64,000 nucleotides of DNA, from positions 45,928-109,927 of the forward strand of contig JACRAU010000019.1 of NCBI GenBank assembly GCA_016234655.1, given 5' to 3'. This document shows positions 34,613 to 45,033 of the stretch, piece by piece; position 1 is the stretch's first letter, and each line of letters opens with the position of its first letter. The position numbers and the translations under genes are program-made. The DNA comes from Betaproteobacteria bacterium. GTDB lineage: Bacteria > Pseudomonadota > Gammaproteobacteria > Burkholderiales > Thiobacillaceae. The notes under the pieces were generated by a model. The model saw nothing but the letters and a program-made list of their open reading frames with translations. It was not told the DNA's origin and ran no database searches.

Positions 34613-36373
34613 ATGAATATTCTAGGCGTTTCCTTTGATTATCATGAAGCCGCTGCCGCCCTTGTTCAGGATGGCAAGGTGGTCGCCGCCGCGCTTGAGG
34701 AGCGGTTTACGCGAAAAAAGAACGACCCAAGTCTCCCGGAAAATGCCATTCAATTTTGTTGCGAGTTCGCCGGGTTGGATTTTAGCAACCTGGATTATGT
34801 GGTTTTTTATGAGAACACGCAGCTTAGGTTCGACCGGATTCTGCGAGCGTCGTTTTTCGATGCTCATAATCGAGAAAATTATTTCTGGCCAGCAATGGAT
34901 AGCTGGCTGTCTCGAAGGAAATTCTTTCCGGAGCAACGTTTAGCCGAATTTCTGAGAATAGCTGCGAACAAGATTAAATCGATAAAACATCATCAAGCCC
35001 ATGCGGCTTCAGCCTATTTTTGCTCGCCATTCGAGCAAGCGACAGTGCTCACCATTGATGGCGTTGGCGAATATGAAACCGCGACGATCAGCAAGGCGGT
35101 AGGGGAGGAAATAGAATGCCTACGCAGCAATCGCCTGCCCCACTCGCTGGGCTTATTTTACAGCGCGGTGACTGCTTTCCTGGGGTTCAAGGTCAATGAG
35201 GACGAATATAAAGTCATGGGTATGGCTGGGTATGGCGAGCCGGCCTATTACCAAGCATTCCGTGACATGTTCGACCTTCGCCAGGATGGCACCTTTGCCA
35301 TAGACCAGCAGTATTTTGATTTTATTCATCCGGTAAACATACCTTACACCACGGCCCTGGTAGATCTTCTCGGCGCCCCGCGCGAGCCAGAATCGCCTTT
35401 TCTGCTGGGGGCCACGGCCAACGGAAGTGATGATGCAACTGTTAGGAAGAGCAAGCACTACGCCGATATTGCCGCAAGTGCGCAGGCTGTCACCGAAGAA
35501 GTGATCCTGCACATGGTTAGCAGTGCCATCGGTCAGACCGGTATTCGGGATGTCTGCCTGGCGGGTGGAGTGGCGCTCAATTCGCTTGCCAATGGCAAGA
35601 TTAGAAAAGCGACTGGTGGGCGTCTATATGTGCAGCCAGCCGCCGGCGATGCCGGCGGTGCATTGGGCGCCGCACTTTATTGGAACGCTTGCGTGCTTGG
35701 CGAGACAGGCCGCAAACCGATGGAAAGCGCCTATCTTGGCAAGAGCTATCAAAATGTCGACATTGAGGCGGCCCTGCGCGAATCCTTTACGACTAAGTAC
35801 GAATTGGTGCTAGACGAAGATGAGCTATGTAGTCGCGTGGCTATGTTGTTGAAAAAAGGGGCGGTCATCGGCTGGTTGCATGGCCGTGCAGAATTCGGGC
35901 CACGCGCGCTAGGCGCGAGAAGTATATTGGCGAACCCACTCATTGCTGACATGCAGGCTGTCGTTAATAAGAGCATTAAGTTCCGTGAGGCATTCCGCCC
36001 CTTTGCGCCCGCCGTGCCTGAGGAAGACGGTGCGCAGATATTTGAGCTTGCGGAAATCGCTTCGAAAATGGACCCGGAATATTTTATGCTGTCCATATGC
36101 AAGGTGCGCGAGGAGTTCCGTGCCCAGCTGCCTTCAATAACCCATGTTGACGGGACCGCGCGGGTCCAGCTAGTCAGCCCGCAAACCAACCCCCGTTTCT
36201 ATAAACTGCTTAAAGCATTCGGCACTCTTGCCGGTCAGCCTGTCTTGCTGAATACCAGTTTTAATCTGCGTGGCGAGCCCATCGTTGAAACTCCATTGGA
36301 CGCTATCAGGACATTTGAATGGAGTGGCATGGATTATCTAGTGTTGGAAAATTACCTCATAGCTAAAGAGTAG
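34613..36373 (+). CDS. Carbamoyltransferase (NodU/CmcH family)
   Basis: MNILGVSFDYHEAAAALVQDGKVVAAALEERFTRKKND; HHQAHAASAYF; GRAEFGPRALGARSILANP; LNTSFNLRGEPIVETP. Confidence 0.93.
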   Translation: MNILGVSFDYHEAAAALVQDGKVVAAALEERFTRKKNDPSLPENAIQFCCEFAGLDFSNLDYVVFYENTQLRFDRILRASFFDAHNRENYFWPAMDSWLSRRKFFPEQRLAEFLRIAANKIKSIKHHQAHAASAYFCSPFEQATVLTIDGVGEYETATISKAVGEEIECLRSNRLPHSLGLFYSAVTAFLGFKVNEDEYKVMGMAGYGEPAYYQAFRDMFDLRQDGTFAIDQQYFDFIHPVNIPYTTALVDLLGAPREPESPFLLGATANGSDDATVRKSKHYADIAASAQAVTEEVILHMVSSAIGQTGIRDVCLAGGVALNSLANGKIRKATGGRLYVQPAAGDAGGALGAALYWNACVLGETGRKPMESAYLGKSYQNVDIEAALRESFTTKYELVLDEDELCSRVAMLLKKGAVIGWLHGRAEFGPRALGARSILANPLIADMQAVVNKSIKFREAFRPFAPAVPEEDGAQIFELAEIASKMDPEYFMLSICKVREEFRAQLPSITHVDGTARVQLVSPQTNPRFYKLLKAFGTLAGQPVLLNTSFNLRGEPIVETPLDAIRTFEWSGMDYLVLENYLIAKE

Positions 36374-36382
36374 CCGTTTCAA

Positions 36383-37711
36383 ATGAAAGCCACAGATTAC
36401 AAGCTGGCCCTGTTGGTGCTCTCCGGGGGGGGCGTCGATTTTGCTCACCTAGAGAGAGTCCGGCATGCCCTCTACTACCGCTACCCGAACCTCGATCTGG
36501 TAGACGTGTGTGTACCCGATGCGCATTTGGCATTGGCAAGGCAAGCGCTCACGGCATTCTCGATCCGAGGATTCGACGAAACCAAATTCTGGGAGTATCC
36601 GGTTGCTGTGATCGTGTTGGACAAGGACGGGCAAGGGGTCGGCTATGACAAAATCGATTTCAACCTCTGCCGTGTCTACGAGGCAGACCGCTGGGGCATG
36701 CTCCGATACTGTCGCCAGGGCCTGGACGAAATCGAGTACCCCCATGTCGATGCGCATGTCTTCAATCGATTGGCGGCCGGGCTGGGGAATGAGCGCATGA
36801 CCTATTTCCCTTATGGCTATACTAGCCAATATGTTGGCCTGGGTCCGATTGACGCATTTGGCCACCGGATTGCTGGGAATCTCTCGGACTATGCTGGGCG
36901 CGATCCAAGCCATGTCCTGATTGCCATATTCGGTGGTTCTGCGGCATGGAGTACGCATACGCTTCATGATGAAATGTTCTCCACGCAGTTGGAGCGAAGG
37001 CTGAACGAGTATTGCGAGCGCGAAAATTCACCGCTGCGCATTTCGGTGGTCAATCTGGCGCAGCCGTCTGGGGTCACCCTCAACGATATCATCAGTTACA
37101 TGCTGTTTTGTTTCGAAGCAAAACCGGACATAGTGATTGCGCACTGCGGCGCCAACGACCTTGCCTTTGGCCAAACATCAGACCGCTACCTAGTCGCGGA
37201 ACACAAAATTGTCTACCAGTTCCAGTTCGAGCGCTGGGCGGAAATTTTGGAGTGTGGGACGGATGAAAAAGTTACGGACCTGCAATGGGACAATATTCCA
37301 ATATTGACCTATCCCAGACAGATACTGGAGGCCTTCACTTCACGAATCAAACAATTCGAGCAATTAGTCGCCCAATCCGGCAAACATTTCATTGCGGGGC
37401 TGCAGCCCATGATTTTCAGCAAGTCACAGTACTCCGACATGGAGGCGGAATGGATGGCTCAAAATGAGAAAATATTTTGGGGGCCGGTGCTGAAGAACAT
37501 GGATTACCTTTACGCTGAATTGCTGGGCAAATACCCGACATTGGGCTGCGAACATTTCGTCAATCTTCATCAGGCTTATGGCAAATATTCCGCCACGGAG
37601 TCGCTCTTTTGTGACGCTGTTCACACCACCCCGCAGGGTGACCAAGTAATTGCCGAAATCTACTCCGAATACATCATAGCCAATATGTTGGGCCATTTCT
37701 TGCAATCATGA
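36383..37711 (+). CDS. SGNH/GDSL hydrolase-like protein
   Basis: SGNH blocks IFGGSAAWS, AHCGANDLAFG, FCDAVHTTPQGDQVIAE. Confidence 0.72.
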   Translation: MKATDYKLALLVLSGGGVDFAHLERVRHALYYRYPNLDLVDVCVPDAHLALARQALTAFSIRGFDETKFWEYPVAVIVLDKDGQGVGYDKIDFNLCRVYEADRWGMLRYCRQGLDEIEYPHVDAHVFNRLAAGLGNERMTYFPYGYTSQYVGLGPIDAFGHRIAGNLSDYAGRDPSHVLIAIFGGSAAWSTHTLHDEMFSTQLERRLNEYCERENSPLRISVVNLAQPSGVTLNDIISYMLFCFEAKPDIVIAHCGANDLAFGQTSDRYLVAEHKIVYQFQFERWAEILECGTDEKVTDLQWDNIPILTYPRQILEAFTSRIKQFEQLVAQSGKHFIAGLQPMIFSKSQYSDMEAEWMAQNEKIFWGPVLKNMDYLYAELLGKYPTLGCEHFVNLHQAYGKYSATESLFCDAVHTTPQGDQVIAEIYSEYIIANMLGHFLQS

Positions 37712-37920
37712 ATAGTCACTTTCACCTTGCGGCTCTCGCGTTTCGCCTTTGGCTGAAGCTCATCAGGTATGCTGTGGTCAAATGCTTGGCCCAGGGTTTG
37801 TATCTGTCGGCGTTGGTATTGCTGCTGTATTCCGTGCGGCTGAGCTGGCGCGGGGCACAGCTTGCCGCCAAGTCGGCCAAGCAGGAGAAAACGTCCCCAT
37901 TCATTTACACAATGCAGTGA
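37708..37920 (+). CDS. Small hypothetical membrane-type protein
   Basis: 70-aa ORF; ATG overlaps the upstream stop (ATGA); hydrophobic stretch ALAFRLWLKLIRYAVVKCLAQGLYLSALVLLLYSV. Confidence 0.35.
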   Translation: MNSHFHLAALAFRLWLKLIRYAVVKCLAQGLYLSALVLLLYSVRLSWRGAQLAAKSAKQEKTSPFIYTMQ

Positions 37921-38013
37921 GGGGCACGGGGAAGCTGTACTCGCGAATGACGGTATTCGTCTGCATTGTTGAAGTGCTGTTATGTAGAAGCGTGATGTTT
38001 TGAGGGGGTTGTT

Positions 38014-39786
38014 TTGGGAGCAGTAAATTTCTCCATTGATTTGGGACTGGTTGAAGCGCTCAAGAAGGCATTGCCACTCAACGTCTTTGTTGAAACCGGC
38101 ACCTTTCGTGGCGATACAGTTGAGCTGGTCAAGAATCTGTTTGGTGAGGTCCATACCGTCGAACTCTCGACTGAATATTATGAGGCCGCTAGGGCACGGT
38201 TCGCCGGCCTGGGCCATATCGATCTTGTTCATGGCGATTCGGCGGCGGTGCTGACTGACTGGGCACCACGATTGCGTGAGCGCTCTGTTTTGTACTTTCT
38301 TGACGCCCACTGGTGCGTGGCCGATGCTACAGTTGGCGAGTCATCGCAATGTCCGCTGCTTTCGGAGATCGAGGCTATCAGGCGACTTAACGCCGACAGT
38401 CTGGTTATTATCGACGATGCGCGTCTGTTCCTAGCGCCGCCGCCGGCGCCGCATGAAATTTCGCAGTGGCCCAGCTTGAACGAAGTGATAGGGGCATTGC
38501 AGAAGCTAAGTGATGACCATCTGGTCATGGTGTTGAATGACAACATTCTGTTCTACCCACACGCAGCGAAGGAGGCGGTTCTATATTACGGTCATGCCCA
38601 TGGTGTGGATTGGCTCAGCATCCTGCATAAAACCCGGGACTACGATAATTTGCGGCGTCAATTTGAAGGCCTGCAGGAACAGTTCGATGGCTTGCAACGG
38701 CAATTGGAGGGCAAAGACACTGAGATCGACGCATTGAAGGTGGCGGGCGACGAGAAGGATATTGAAATTGGAAATTTATTGGATGTATGTCGTGAACGCG
38801 AGGATTTGATTAATTACCAGGCGCGGGCACTTAGAACGCATTATCCCTGGCGGGCATGGAACATCATTCGGCGTTTATTGAGGCATTTGTGGCAGACGGT
38901 GAAGCAGCCGGTGACCGAGGCCTTGGCGCCGCGCATCGGCGTGCTCAAGCAGTACCACCCGCAGCCTATGGTTGTACCCGGCAAGTATCGGGTGTTGCCC
39001 AAACTGGCCAATCCGCCGCGCATCTCCATCGTGACCCCGTCCTACAATCAGGCGGCATTCCTGGAACAAACCATCAAGAGCGTGCTCGACCAGGGCTATC
39101 CCAACCTGGAATACGTCGTCCAGGATGGTGGCTCGAAAGATGGTAGTCGGGAGGTGTTAGAAAGATATTCGGCCGAATTCAGTCATTGGGAGTCGGCGCC
39201 GGATGGTGGCCAGACCAATGCCATCAATCTAGGCTTTCGTCATACGACAGGCGAGATCATGGCCTACCTCAATTCCGACGACCTGTTGCTAACAGGTACA
39301 CTGCATTATGTCGCTGATTACTTTGCAAAACACCCCGATGTCGATGTTATTTATGGCCACCGCATCAACATCGATGAGGTGGGTTTGGAGGTCGGGCGCT
39401 GGGTGATGCCGCCGCACGATGGCGCAGTGCTGTCCTGGGCTGATTTTATTCCGCAGGAGACGCTATTCTGGCGTCGGCGCATCTGGGACAGGATAGGCGG
39501 CTCTCTGGATGAAAGCTTCCATTTCGCGATGGATTGGGATCTATTGCTCAGATTCCGCGATGCCGGCGCCAAATTCGTCCGATTGCCGCGCTTTTTGGCG
39601 GCTTTCCGCGTCCATCCGCAACAGAAGACCATGGCCGAGATCGGCGATGTTGGCTTCAAGGAAATGGCGCGATTGCGTGAGCGCTGTCATGGCCGACAGG
39701 TATCGCCCGCAGAGATCAAGCTTGGCGTGGCATCCTATTTGATGCGGCATGTCGTTTGGGATAAAATCCAGCGTCTTTTTCCTTAA
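38014..39786 (+). CDS. Fusion: class I methyltransferase-like domain + coiled coil + GT2
   Basis: NVFVETGTFRGDTVELVKNLFGEVHTVELS...YFLDAHW; heptads FEGLQEQFDGLQRQLEGKDTEIDAL; RISIVTPSYNQAAFLEQTIKSVLDQGYPNLEYVVQDGGSKDGS. Confidence 0.85.
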   Translation: MGAVNFSIDLGLVEALKKALPLNVFVETGTFRGDTVELVKNLFGEVHTVELSTEYYEAARARFAGLGHIDLVHGDSAAVLTDWAPRLRERSVLYFLDAHWCVADATVGESSQCPLLSEIEAIRRLNADSLVIIDDARLFLAPPPAPHEISQWPSLNEVIGALQKLSDDHLVMVLNDNILFYPHAAKEAVLYYGHAHGVDWLSILHKTRDYDNLRRQFEGLQEQFDGLQRQLEGKDTEIDALKVAGDEKDIEIGNLLDVCREREDLINYQARALRTHYPWRAWNIIRRLLRHLWQTVKQPVTEALAPRIGVLKQYHPQPMVVPGKYRVLPKLANPPRISIVTPSYNQAAFLEQTIKSVLDQGYPNLEYVVQDGGSKDGSREVLERYSAEFSHWESAPDGGQTNAINLGFRHTTGEIMAYLNSDDLLLTGTLHYVADYFAKHPDVDVIYGHRINIDEVGLEVGRWVMPPHDGAVLSWADFIPQETLFWRRRIWDRIGGSLDESFHFAMDWDLLLRFRDAGAKFVRLPRFLAAFRVHPQQKTMAEIGDVGFKEMARLRERCHGRQVSPAEIKLGVASYLMRHVVWDKIQRLFP

Positions 39787-39801
39787 TAAACAAGCCTTTT
39801 T

Positions 39802-41136
39802 GTGGCCGGCTTGCTTTGGCTGAGTAACAGAAAATTGTCTTCCCTGATCGAGAAGTTGAATGACAAGTCCGCCGTGATCGGCATCATTGGCCTTGGTTAT
39901 GTCGGCCTGCCTTTGATGCTGCGTTATGTCGAGGTGGGCTACCGGGTCATCGGTTTCGATATCGATGCTGAAAAGGTCGAACGTTTGACGGCCGGCGAAA
40001 GCTATATCAAGCATATCTCGGCCGAGGCGATTTCGGCGGCGGTGGCGGCCGGCTTTGTGGCGACGACTGATTTCTCCCGGGCCAAAGAGGCGGACGCCTT
40101 GATCATCTGCGTGCCGACACCGTTGAATCAATATCGTGAGCCGGACCTGAGTTTTGTGCTGAATACGACCGAGGCGCTCGTGCCGTATATGCGGGCGGGC
40201 CAGGTGGTGTCTTTGGAAAGCACGACATATCCGGGTACGACCGACGAGGAATTGAAGCCGCGGATCGAATCGAGCGGCTTGAAGGTCGGCCAGGACATCT
40301 TCCTGGTGTTCTCGCCCGAGCGCGAGGATCCGGGCAATCCCGATTTCACCACGCGCACCATTCCCAAGGTTTGCGGCGGCGTGACGGCGGCCTGTCAGCA
40401 GGCTGGCTTGGCCTTGTACGGCCAGGTCATCGACCGTGTGGTGCCGCTCAGCTCCACGCGGGCGGCCGAGATGACCAAGCTGCTGGAGAACATCCATCGG
40501 GCGGTGAACATCGGCTTGGTGAATGAGATGAAGATCGTCGCCGATCGCATGGGTATCGATATTCATGAGGTGATCCGGGCCGCGGCTACCAAGCCGTTTG
40601 GCTTCGTGCCTTATTACCCGGGACCGGGTCTGGGCGGTCACTGCATTCCGATCGACCCTTTCTATTTGACCTGGAAGGCGCGGGAATACGGCTTGCACAC
40701 CCGCTTCATCGAATTGGCCGGCGAGATCAACAGCGGCATGCCGGAATGGGTGGTCGGCAAGGTGGCGGATGCCCTGAATGATCGCTGCAAGTCGATCAAG
40801 GGCAGCCGCATACTCGTTTTGGGTATTGCCTACAAGAAGAATGTCGACGACATGCGCGAGTCGCCATCGGTTGAGCTGATGGAGCTGCTCGAAGCCAAGG
40901 GCGCGAAGATTGCCTATTCCGATCCCTACGTGCCGAAATTCCCCAAGATGCGGGAACACCATTTCGATTTGGATAGCACGCCATTGACGGCCGAAAGCCT
41001 CGCGGGCTACGACTGCGTTGTGCTGGCGACCAATCATGACAACTTCGATTACAGCCTGATCCTGAAGCATGCGCAACTGATCGTCGATACGCGCGGTGTG
41101 TATCTGGAGCCGCACGCCAACGTGGTCAAGGCCTGA
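39802..41136 (+). CDS. wbpA: UDP-N-acetyl-D-glucosamine 6-dehydrogenase (WbpA-like)
   Basis: [70 protein letters not shown]. Confidence 0.9.
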   Translation: MAGLLWLSNRKLSSLIEKLNDKSAVIGIIGLGYVGLPLMLRYVEVGYRVIGFDIDAEKVERLTAGESYIKHISAEAISAAVAAGFVATTDFSRAKEADALIICVPTPLNQYREPDLSFVLNTTEALVPYMRAGQVVSLESTTYPGTTDEELKPRIESSGLKVGQDIFLVFSPEREDPGNPDFTTRTIPKVCGGVTAACQQAGLALYGQVIDRVVPLSSTRAAEMTKLLENIHRAVNIGLVNEMKIVADRMGIDIHEVIRAAATKPFGFVPYYPGPGLGGHCIPIDPFYLTWKAREYGLHTRFIELAGEINSGMPEWVVGKVADALNDRCKSIKGSRILVLGIAYKKNVDDMRESPSVELMELLEAKGAKIAYSDPYVPKFPKMREHHFDLDSTPLTAESLAGYDCVVLATNHDNFDYSLILKHAQLIVDTRGVYLEPHANVVKA

Positions 41137-41145
41137 GGCAAGCCG

Positions 41146-42207
41146 ATGTTCGTGACCAAACCCATCATTGCCGACCGCAAGATTCGGTTCGCCATCGTCG
41201 GCTGCGGCCGCATTGCCAAGAATCATATCGAGGCGCTGAAGAAGCATGAGGATCGGGCGGAAGTGGTCGGGGTTTGTGACATCGACCCGGCAGCCTTGGC
41301 CAGCGCGATGCAAAAAACAGGCGTGCCCGGCTATGTCGATCTGCGTTCGATGCTGGCCGGCTGCGATGCGGATGTGGTGGTCATCGCCACGCCCAGCGGT
41401 ATTCATGCGAGCCAGGCGATTGAGATCGCCGAGGCGGGGCGGCACGTGATGACCGAGAAGCCGATGGCCACGCGTTGGGCCGACGGCAAACGTATGGTGC
41501 AGGCCTGCGATCGGGCCGGCGTGCATCTTTTCGTGGTCAAGCAGAACCGGCGCAACGCCACCCTGCAGATGGTCAAGCGCGCCATGGAAAAGGGCCGCTT
41601 TGGCCGAATCTACATGGTCAACATCAATGTATTCTGGACGCGGCCGCAGGAGTATTACGACAGCGCCAGGTGGCGTGGCACCTGGGAGTTCGACGGCGGC
41701 GCCTTCATGAACCAGGCCAGTCACTACGTCGATCTGCTCGATTGGCTGATCGGTCCGGTGGAGAGCGTGCAGGCCTATACCGCGACCCTGGCACGTAATA
41801 TCGAGGTCGAGGACACCGGCGTGATCAGCATCAAATGGCGCTCCGGAGCCTTGGGCTCGATGAACGTAACTATGCTGACCTACCCGAAAAACCTGGAAGG
41901 ATCGATCACTATCATCGGCGACAAGGGCACCGTACGGGTCGGCGGCGTGGCGGTCAACGAGATTCAGCACTGGGAATTCGCAGACGGCGATCCCGACGAT
42001 GAACAGGTGCGCCAAGCGAGCTACGAGACGACCTCGGTCTACGGTTTCGGTCACCCGCTTTATTACGATAACGTCATTCGCGTGTTGCGCGGAGAATCGC
42101 AGCCGGAGACCGATGGCCGCGAGGGGCTGCGTTCGCTCGAATTATTGATCGCGGCTTATCTCTCCGCGCGCGATGGCCGTCGCATATCGCTGCCGCTCGA
42201 TTATTGA
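41146..42207 (+). CDS. wbpB: Gfo/Idh/MocA oxidoreductase (WbpB/WlbA-like)
   Basis: IRFAIVGCGRIAKNHIEALKKH; VMTEKPMATRWADGKRMV; GGAFMNQASHYVDLLDWLIGPVESV. Position between wbpA- and wbpD-like genes. Confidence 0.88.
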   Translation: MFVTKPIIADRKIRFAIVGCGRIAKNHIEALKKHEDRAEVVGVCDIDPAALASAMQKTGVPGYVDLRSMLAGCDADVVVIATPSGIHASQAIEIAEAGRHVMTEKPMATRWADGKRMVQACDRAGVHLFVVKQNRRNATLQMVKRAMEKGRFGRIYMVNINVFWTRPQEYYDSARWRGTWEFDGGAFMNQASHYVDLLDWLIGPVESVQAYTATLARNIEVEDTGVISIKWRSGALGSMNVTMLTYPKNLEGSITIIGDKGTVRVGGVAVNEIQHWEFADGDPDDEQVRQASYETTSVYGFGHPLYYDNVIRVLRGESQPETDGREGLRSLELLIAAYLSARDGRRISLPLDY

Positions 42208-42216
42208 GGATGAGTC

Positions 42217-42783
42217 GTGACCGGCGCGATCCATGAAACCGCGATCATCGACGATGGCGCGCAGATCGGCGAAGGCACGCGCATCTGGCATTGGACCCAT
42301 GTCTGCGCCGGCGCGCGTATCGGCCGCGATTGTTCCCTGGGGCAGAACGTCTTTGTCGGCAATCGGGTGACGCTGGGAGACAACGTCAAGGTTCAGAACA
42401 ACGTCTCGATCTACGACGACGTCGTCCTGGAAGATGACGTATTCTGCGGCCCGAGCATGGTTTTCACCAATGTCGTCAACCCGCGCAGCCATGTGCCCCG
42501 CAAAAACGAGTACCTGCCGACCGTGGTGCGGCGCGGCGCGACCATCGGCGCCAATGCCACCATCGTATGCGGCCGCGAGATCGGCGAATATGCCTTTATC
42601 GCCGCCGGCGCTGTGGTGACGCGCGACGTGCCGCCCTACGCCTTGGTCATGGGCAACCCGGCCCAGCGCAGGGGCTGGATGTGCCGGTGCGGCGTACGCT
42701 TGGCCGATGCGACGGGCGAGCAGGCCTGTCAGGCCTGTGGCGCGCGCTATCTCGTCGGCGATGACGTTTGCCGGCCGGTATGA
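42217..42783 (+). CDS. wbpD: Left-handed beta-helix N-acetyltransferase (WbpD/WlbB-like)
   Basis: Hexapeptide repeats [76 protein letters not shown]. Confidence 0.92.
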   Translation: MTGAIHETAIIDDGAQIGEGTRIWHWTHVCAGARIGRDCSLGQNVFVGNRVTLGDNVKVQNNVSIYDDVVLEDDVFCGPSMVFTNVVNPRSHVPRKNEYLPTVVRRGATIGANATIVCGREIGEYAFIAAGAVVTRDVPPYALVMGNPAQRRGWMCRCGVRLADATGEQACQACGARYLVGDDVCRPV

Positions 42784-42802
42784 GCACTTACCGCCTACAC
42801 CT

Positions 42803-43945
42803 ATGACCGCCAAGACGATGGAATTTATCGACCTCAAATCGCAATATGCCGCACTCAAGACGGATATCGATGCCAGGATGCATGCCGTGCTCGATCATGG
42901 CCAATACATCATGGGGCCGGAGGTGGCAGAGCTGGAAGAGAAGCTGGCTGCCTTCGTCGGCGCGAAGCATTGCATCTCCGCCTCCAGCGGAACGGATACG
43001 CTAATTCTGGCCCTGATGGCACTTGGTGTTCAGGCTGGTGACGAGGTGATCACCACGCCGTTCTCCTTCATCGCGACGGCGGAGGTCATCGCGTTGCTCG
43101 GGGCAAAACCTGTCTTTGTCGACATCGAGCCGCATACCTACAACATCGATCCGATCAAGATCGGGACTGCGATCACGCCGCGCACCAAGGCGATCATGCC
43201 GGTATCGCTCTATGGCCAATGCGCCGATTTCGATGCGATCAACGCGATTGCGGCCAAGCACGGCCTGCCGGTCATCGAAGACGGCGCACAGAGCTTCGGT
43301 GCCACGTACAAGGGGCACCGCTCCTGCGGCTTGTCCACCATAGGCTCTACCAGCTTCTTCCCGAGCAAGCCACTAGGTTGTTACGGTGACGGCGGTGCGC
43401 TGTTCACCAGCGACGATGCGCTCGCCAAGGCCATGCGCGAGATCAGGGTGCACGGTCAGGATCGCCGCTACCATCACCCGCGCATCGGCTTAAACGCAAG
43501 GATGGATACGCTGCAGGCGGCTGTGCTGCTGGCCAAGCTACCAGCCTTTCCGGCCGAGGTCGAGGCGCGGTCGCGTATCGGCGCCCGCTATTCCGAGTTG
43601 CTGCAAGGCGCCGTGATGACGCCGAGTGTCGAGGCCCACAGCACCAGCGTCTATGCGCAATACACGGTCGAGGTGGACAATCGTGGCGCGGTGCAAGCGC
43701 ACCTGAAGCAGCATGGAATACCGACGGCCATCCATTACCCCATGCCGCTGCATATGCAACCCGCGTTCGCCTATCTGGGTCGGGGCGAGGGGAGCTATCC
43801 CGTGGCGGAGCAGGCGGCAAGGCGGGTGATGAGTTTGCCGATGCACCCCTATCTGGAAGACCAGGACGTACTCGCAATTACCGAAGCCGTGAAGGCGGCA
43901 TTGACCGGTAGCGCGAACGACCGAACCAAGGGCCAATCATGCTGA
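42803..43945 (+). CDS. wbpE: DegT/DnrJ/EryC1 aminotransferase (WbpE/WlbC-like)
   Basis: ISASSGTDTLILALMALGVQAGDEVITTPFSFIATAEVI; VIEDGAQSFGATYKG; SFFPSKPLGCYGDGGALFT. Confidence 0.92.
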   Translation: MTAKTMEFIDLKSQYAALKTDIDARMHAVLDHGQYIMGPEVAELEEKLAAFVGAKHCISASSGTDTLILALMALGVQAGDEVITTPFSFIATAEVIALLGAKPVFVDIEPHTYNIDPIKIGTAITPRTKAIMPVSLYGQCADFDAINAIAAKHGLPVIEDGAQSFGATYKGHRSCGLSTIGSTSFFPSKPLGCYGDGGALFTSDDALAKAMREIRVHGQDRRYHHPRIGLNARMDTLQAAVLLAKLPAFPAEVEARSRIGARYSELLQGAVMTPSVEAHSTSVYAQYTVEVDNRGAVQAHLKQHGIPTAIHYPMPLHMQPAFAYLGRGEGSYPVAEQAARRVMSLPMHPYLEDQDVLAITEAVKAALTGSANDRTKGQSC

Positions 43946-45033
43946 AGAACAAAACCATTGCCGTCGTGATTCCATGTTACAACGAGGAAACGCAAATTCG
44001 GCGCGTGATTGAGACCATGCCGGCTTTCGTGGATTTGATCGTCGCGGTCAACGACAAATCGAGCGATCGCACCCCGGGTGTCCTGGCCGAGCTGCAACAA
44101 GAGGCCGCGACCGCAAATACGGCGGTGGATATTCGGCCGAACGGGCCTGAACTCAGCGACAACCCCTACGATAGGGCGGAAAACGTGCTGATGGAGATGC
44201 GCTGTGCCGAGGAGAAGGAGTACACACCATCCCATATCGTCGAGTGGCCGGGCTCCAGGCTGGTGGTGATCGACCACCTCGCCAACGGCGGCGTGGGGGC
44301 GGCGATTGCATCAGGCTACAAATATGCGAGGGACTGCGCGATCGACTGCACCGCGGTGATGGCGGGAGACGGGCAGATGGATCCTGCCGAGTTGGAATCG
44401 ATTTGTCTGCCGGTGGTCGACGGCCGGGCCGATTATTCCAAGGGCAACCGCTTGAAGCACCGTAGCGCGAAGCACGTGATTCCAAGGGTGCGTTTCTACG
44501 GCAACTCGATTTTGTCCATCTTGACCAAGCTGGCGTCGGGCTATTGGCGGGTGTCGGATACGCAGACCGGCTATACCGCGATCTCGCTGGAGGCTCTGGA
44601 GAACATTGACCTGCACAAGATTTACAAAAGCTACGGTATGCCCAATGACCTGCTGGTGAAGCTGAATATCGCCTCGTTCGCGGTGACCGAGGTGCCGATC
44701 AAACCGGTCTATCAGGTGGGCGAGCAGTCAAAGATGAAGATTTGGAAGGTGGTCGCGACGGTGTCGGTGCTACTGCTGAAACTATTCTTCGAGCGGCTGT
44801 TCAAGAAATATCTGATCCGTGATTTTCATCCCGTGTTCCTCCTTTATTGCAGTGGCATGCTGGGGCTGCTGGCCGAGCTGTTTATTGCCTATAAATGGCT
44901 GGCGCAGTATCTGGTCGGCAACATCATGTACGGCTGGCTGGTCATCCTGGTGACGGTCGGCGTGGCCTCCCTCCAGGCCCTGATCTTCGCTATGTGGTTC
45001 GACATGCAGGACAACGAGCGTCTGTATGTCTAA
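43939..45033 (+). CDS. GT2 glycosyltransferase with C-terminal TM helices
   Basis: IAVVIPCYNEETQIRRVIETMP..VDLIVAVNDKSSD; GYKYARDCAIDCTAVMAGDGQMDP; two C-terminal hydrophobic segments. Confidence 0.88.
   Translation: MLKNKTIAVVIPCYNEETQIRRVIETMPAFVDLIVAVNDKSSDRTPGVLAELQQEAATANTAVDIRPNGPELSDNPYDRAENVLMEMRCAEEKEYTPSHIVEWPGSRLVVIDHLANGGVGAAIASGYKYARDCAIDCTAVMAGDGQMDPAELESICLPVVDGRADYSKGNRLKHRSAKHVIPRVRFYGNSILSILTKLASGYWRVSDTQTGYTAISLEALENIDLHKIYKSYGMPNDLLVKLNIASFAVTEVPIKPVYQVGEQSKMKIWKVVATVSVLLLKLFFERLFKKYLIRDFHPVFLLYCSGMLGLLAELFIAYKWLAQYLVGNIMYGWLVILVTVGVASLQALIFAMWFDMQDNERLYV

Noticed and set aside
39541-42054. 837-aa minus-strand ORF
   Set aside because: Antisense to clear wbpA- and wbpB-like genes; His/Asp/Arg-rich shadow translation.
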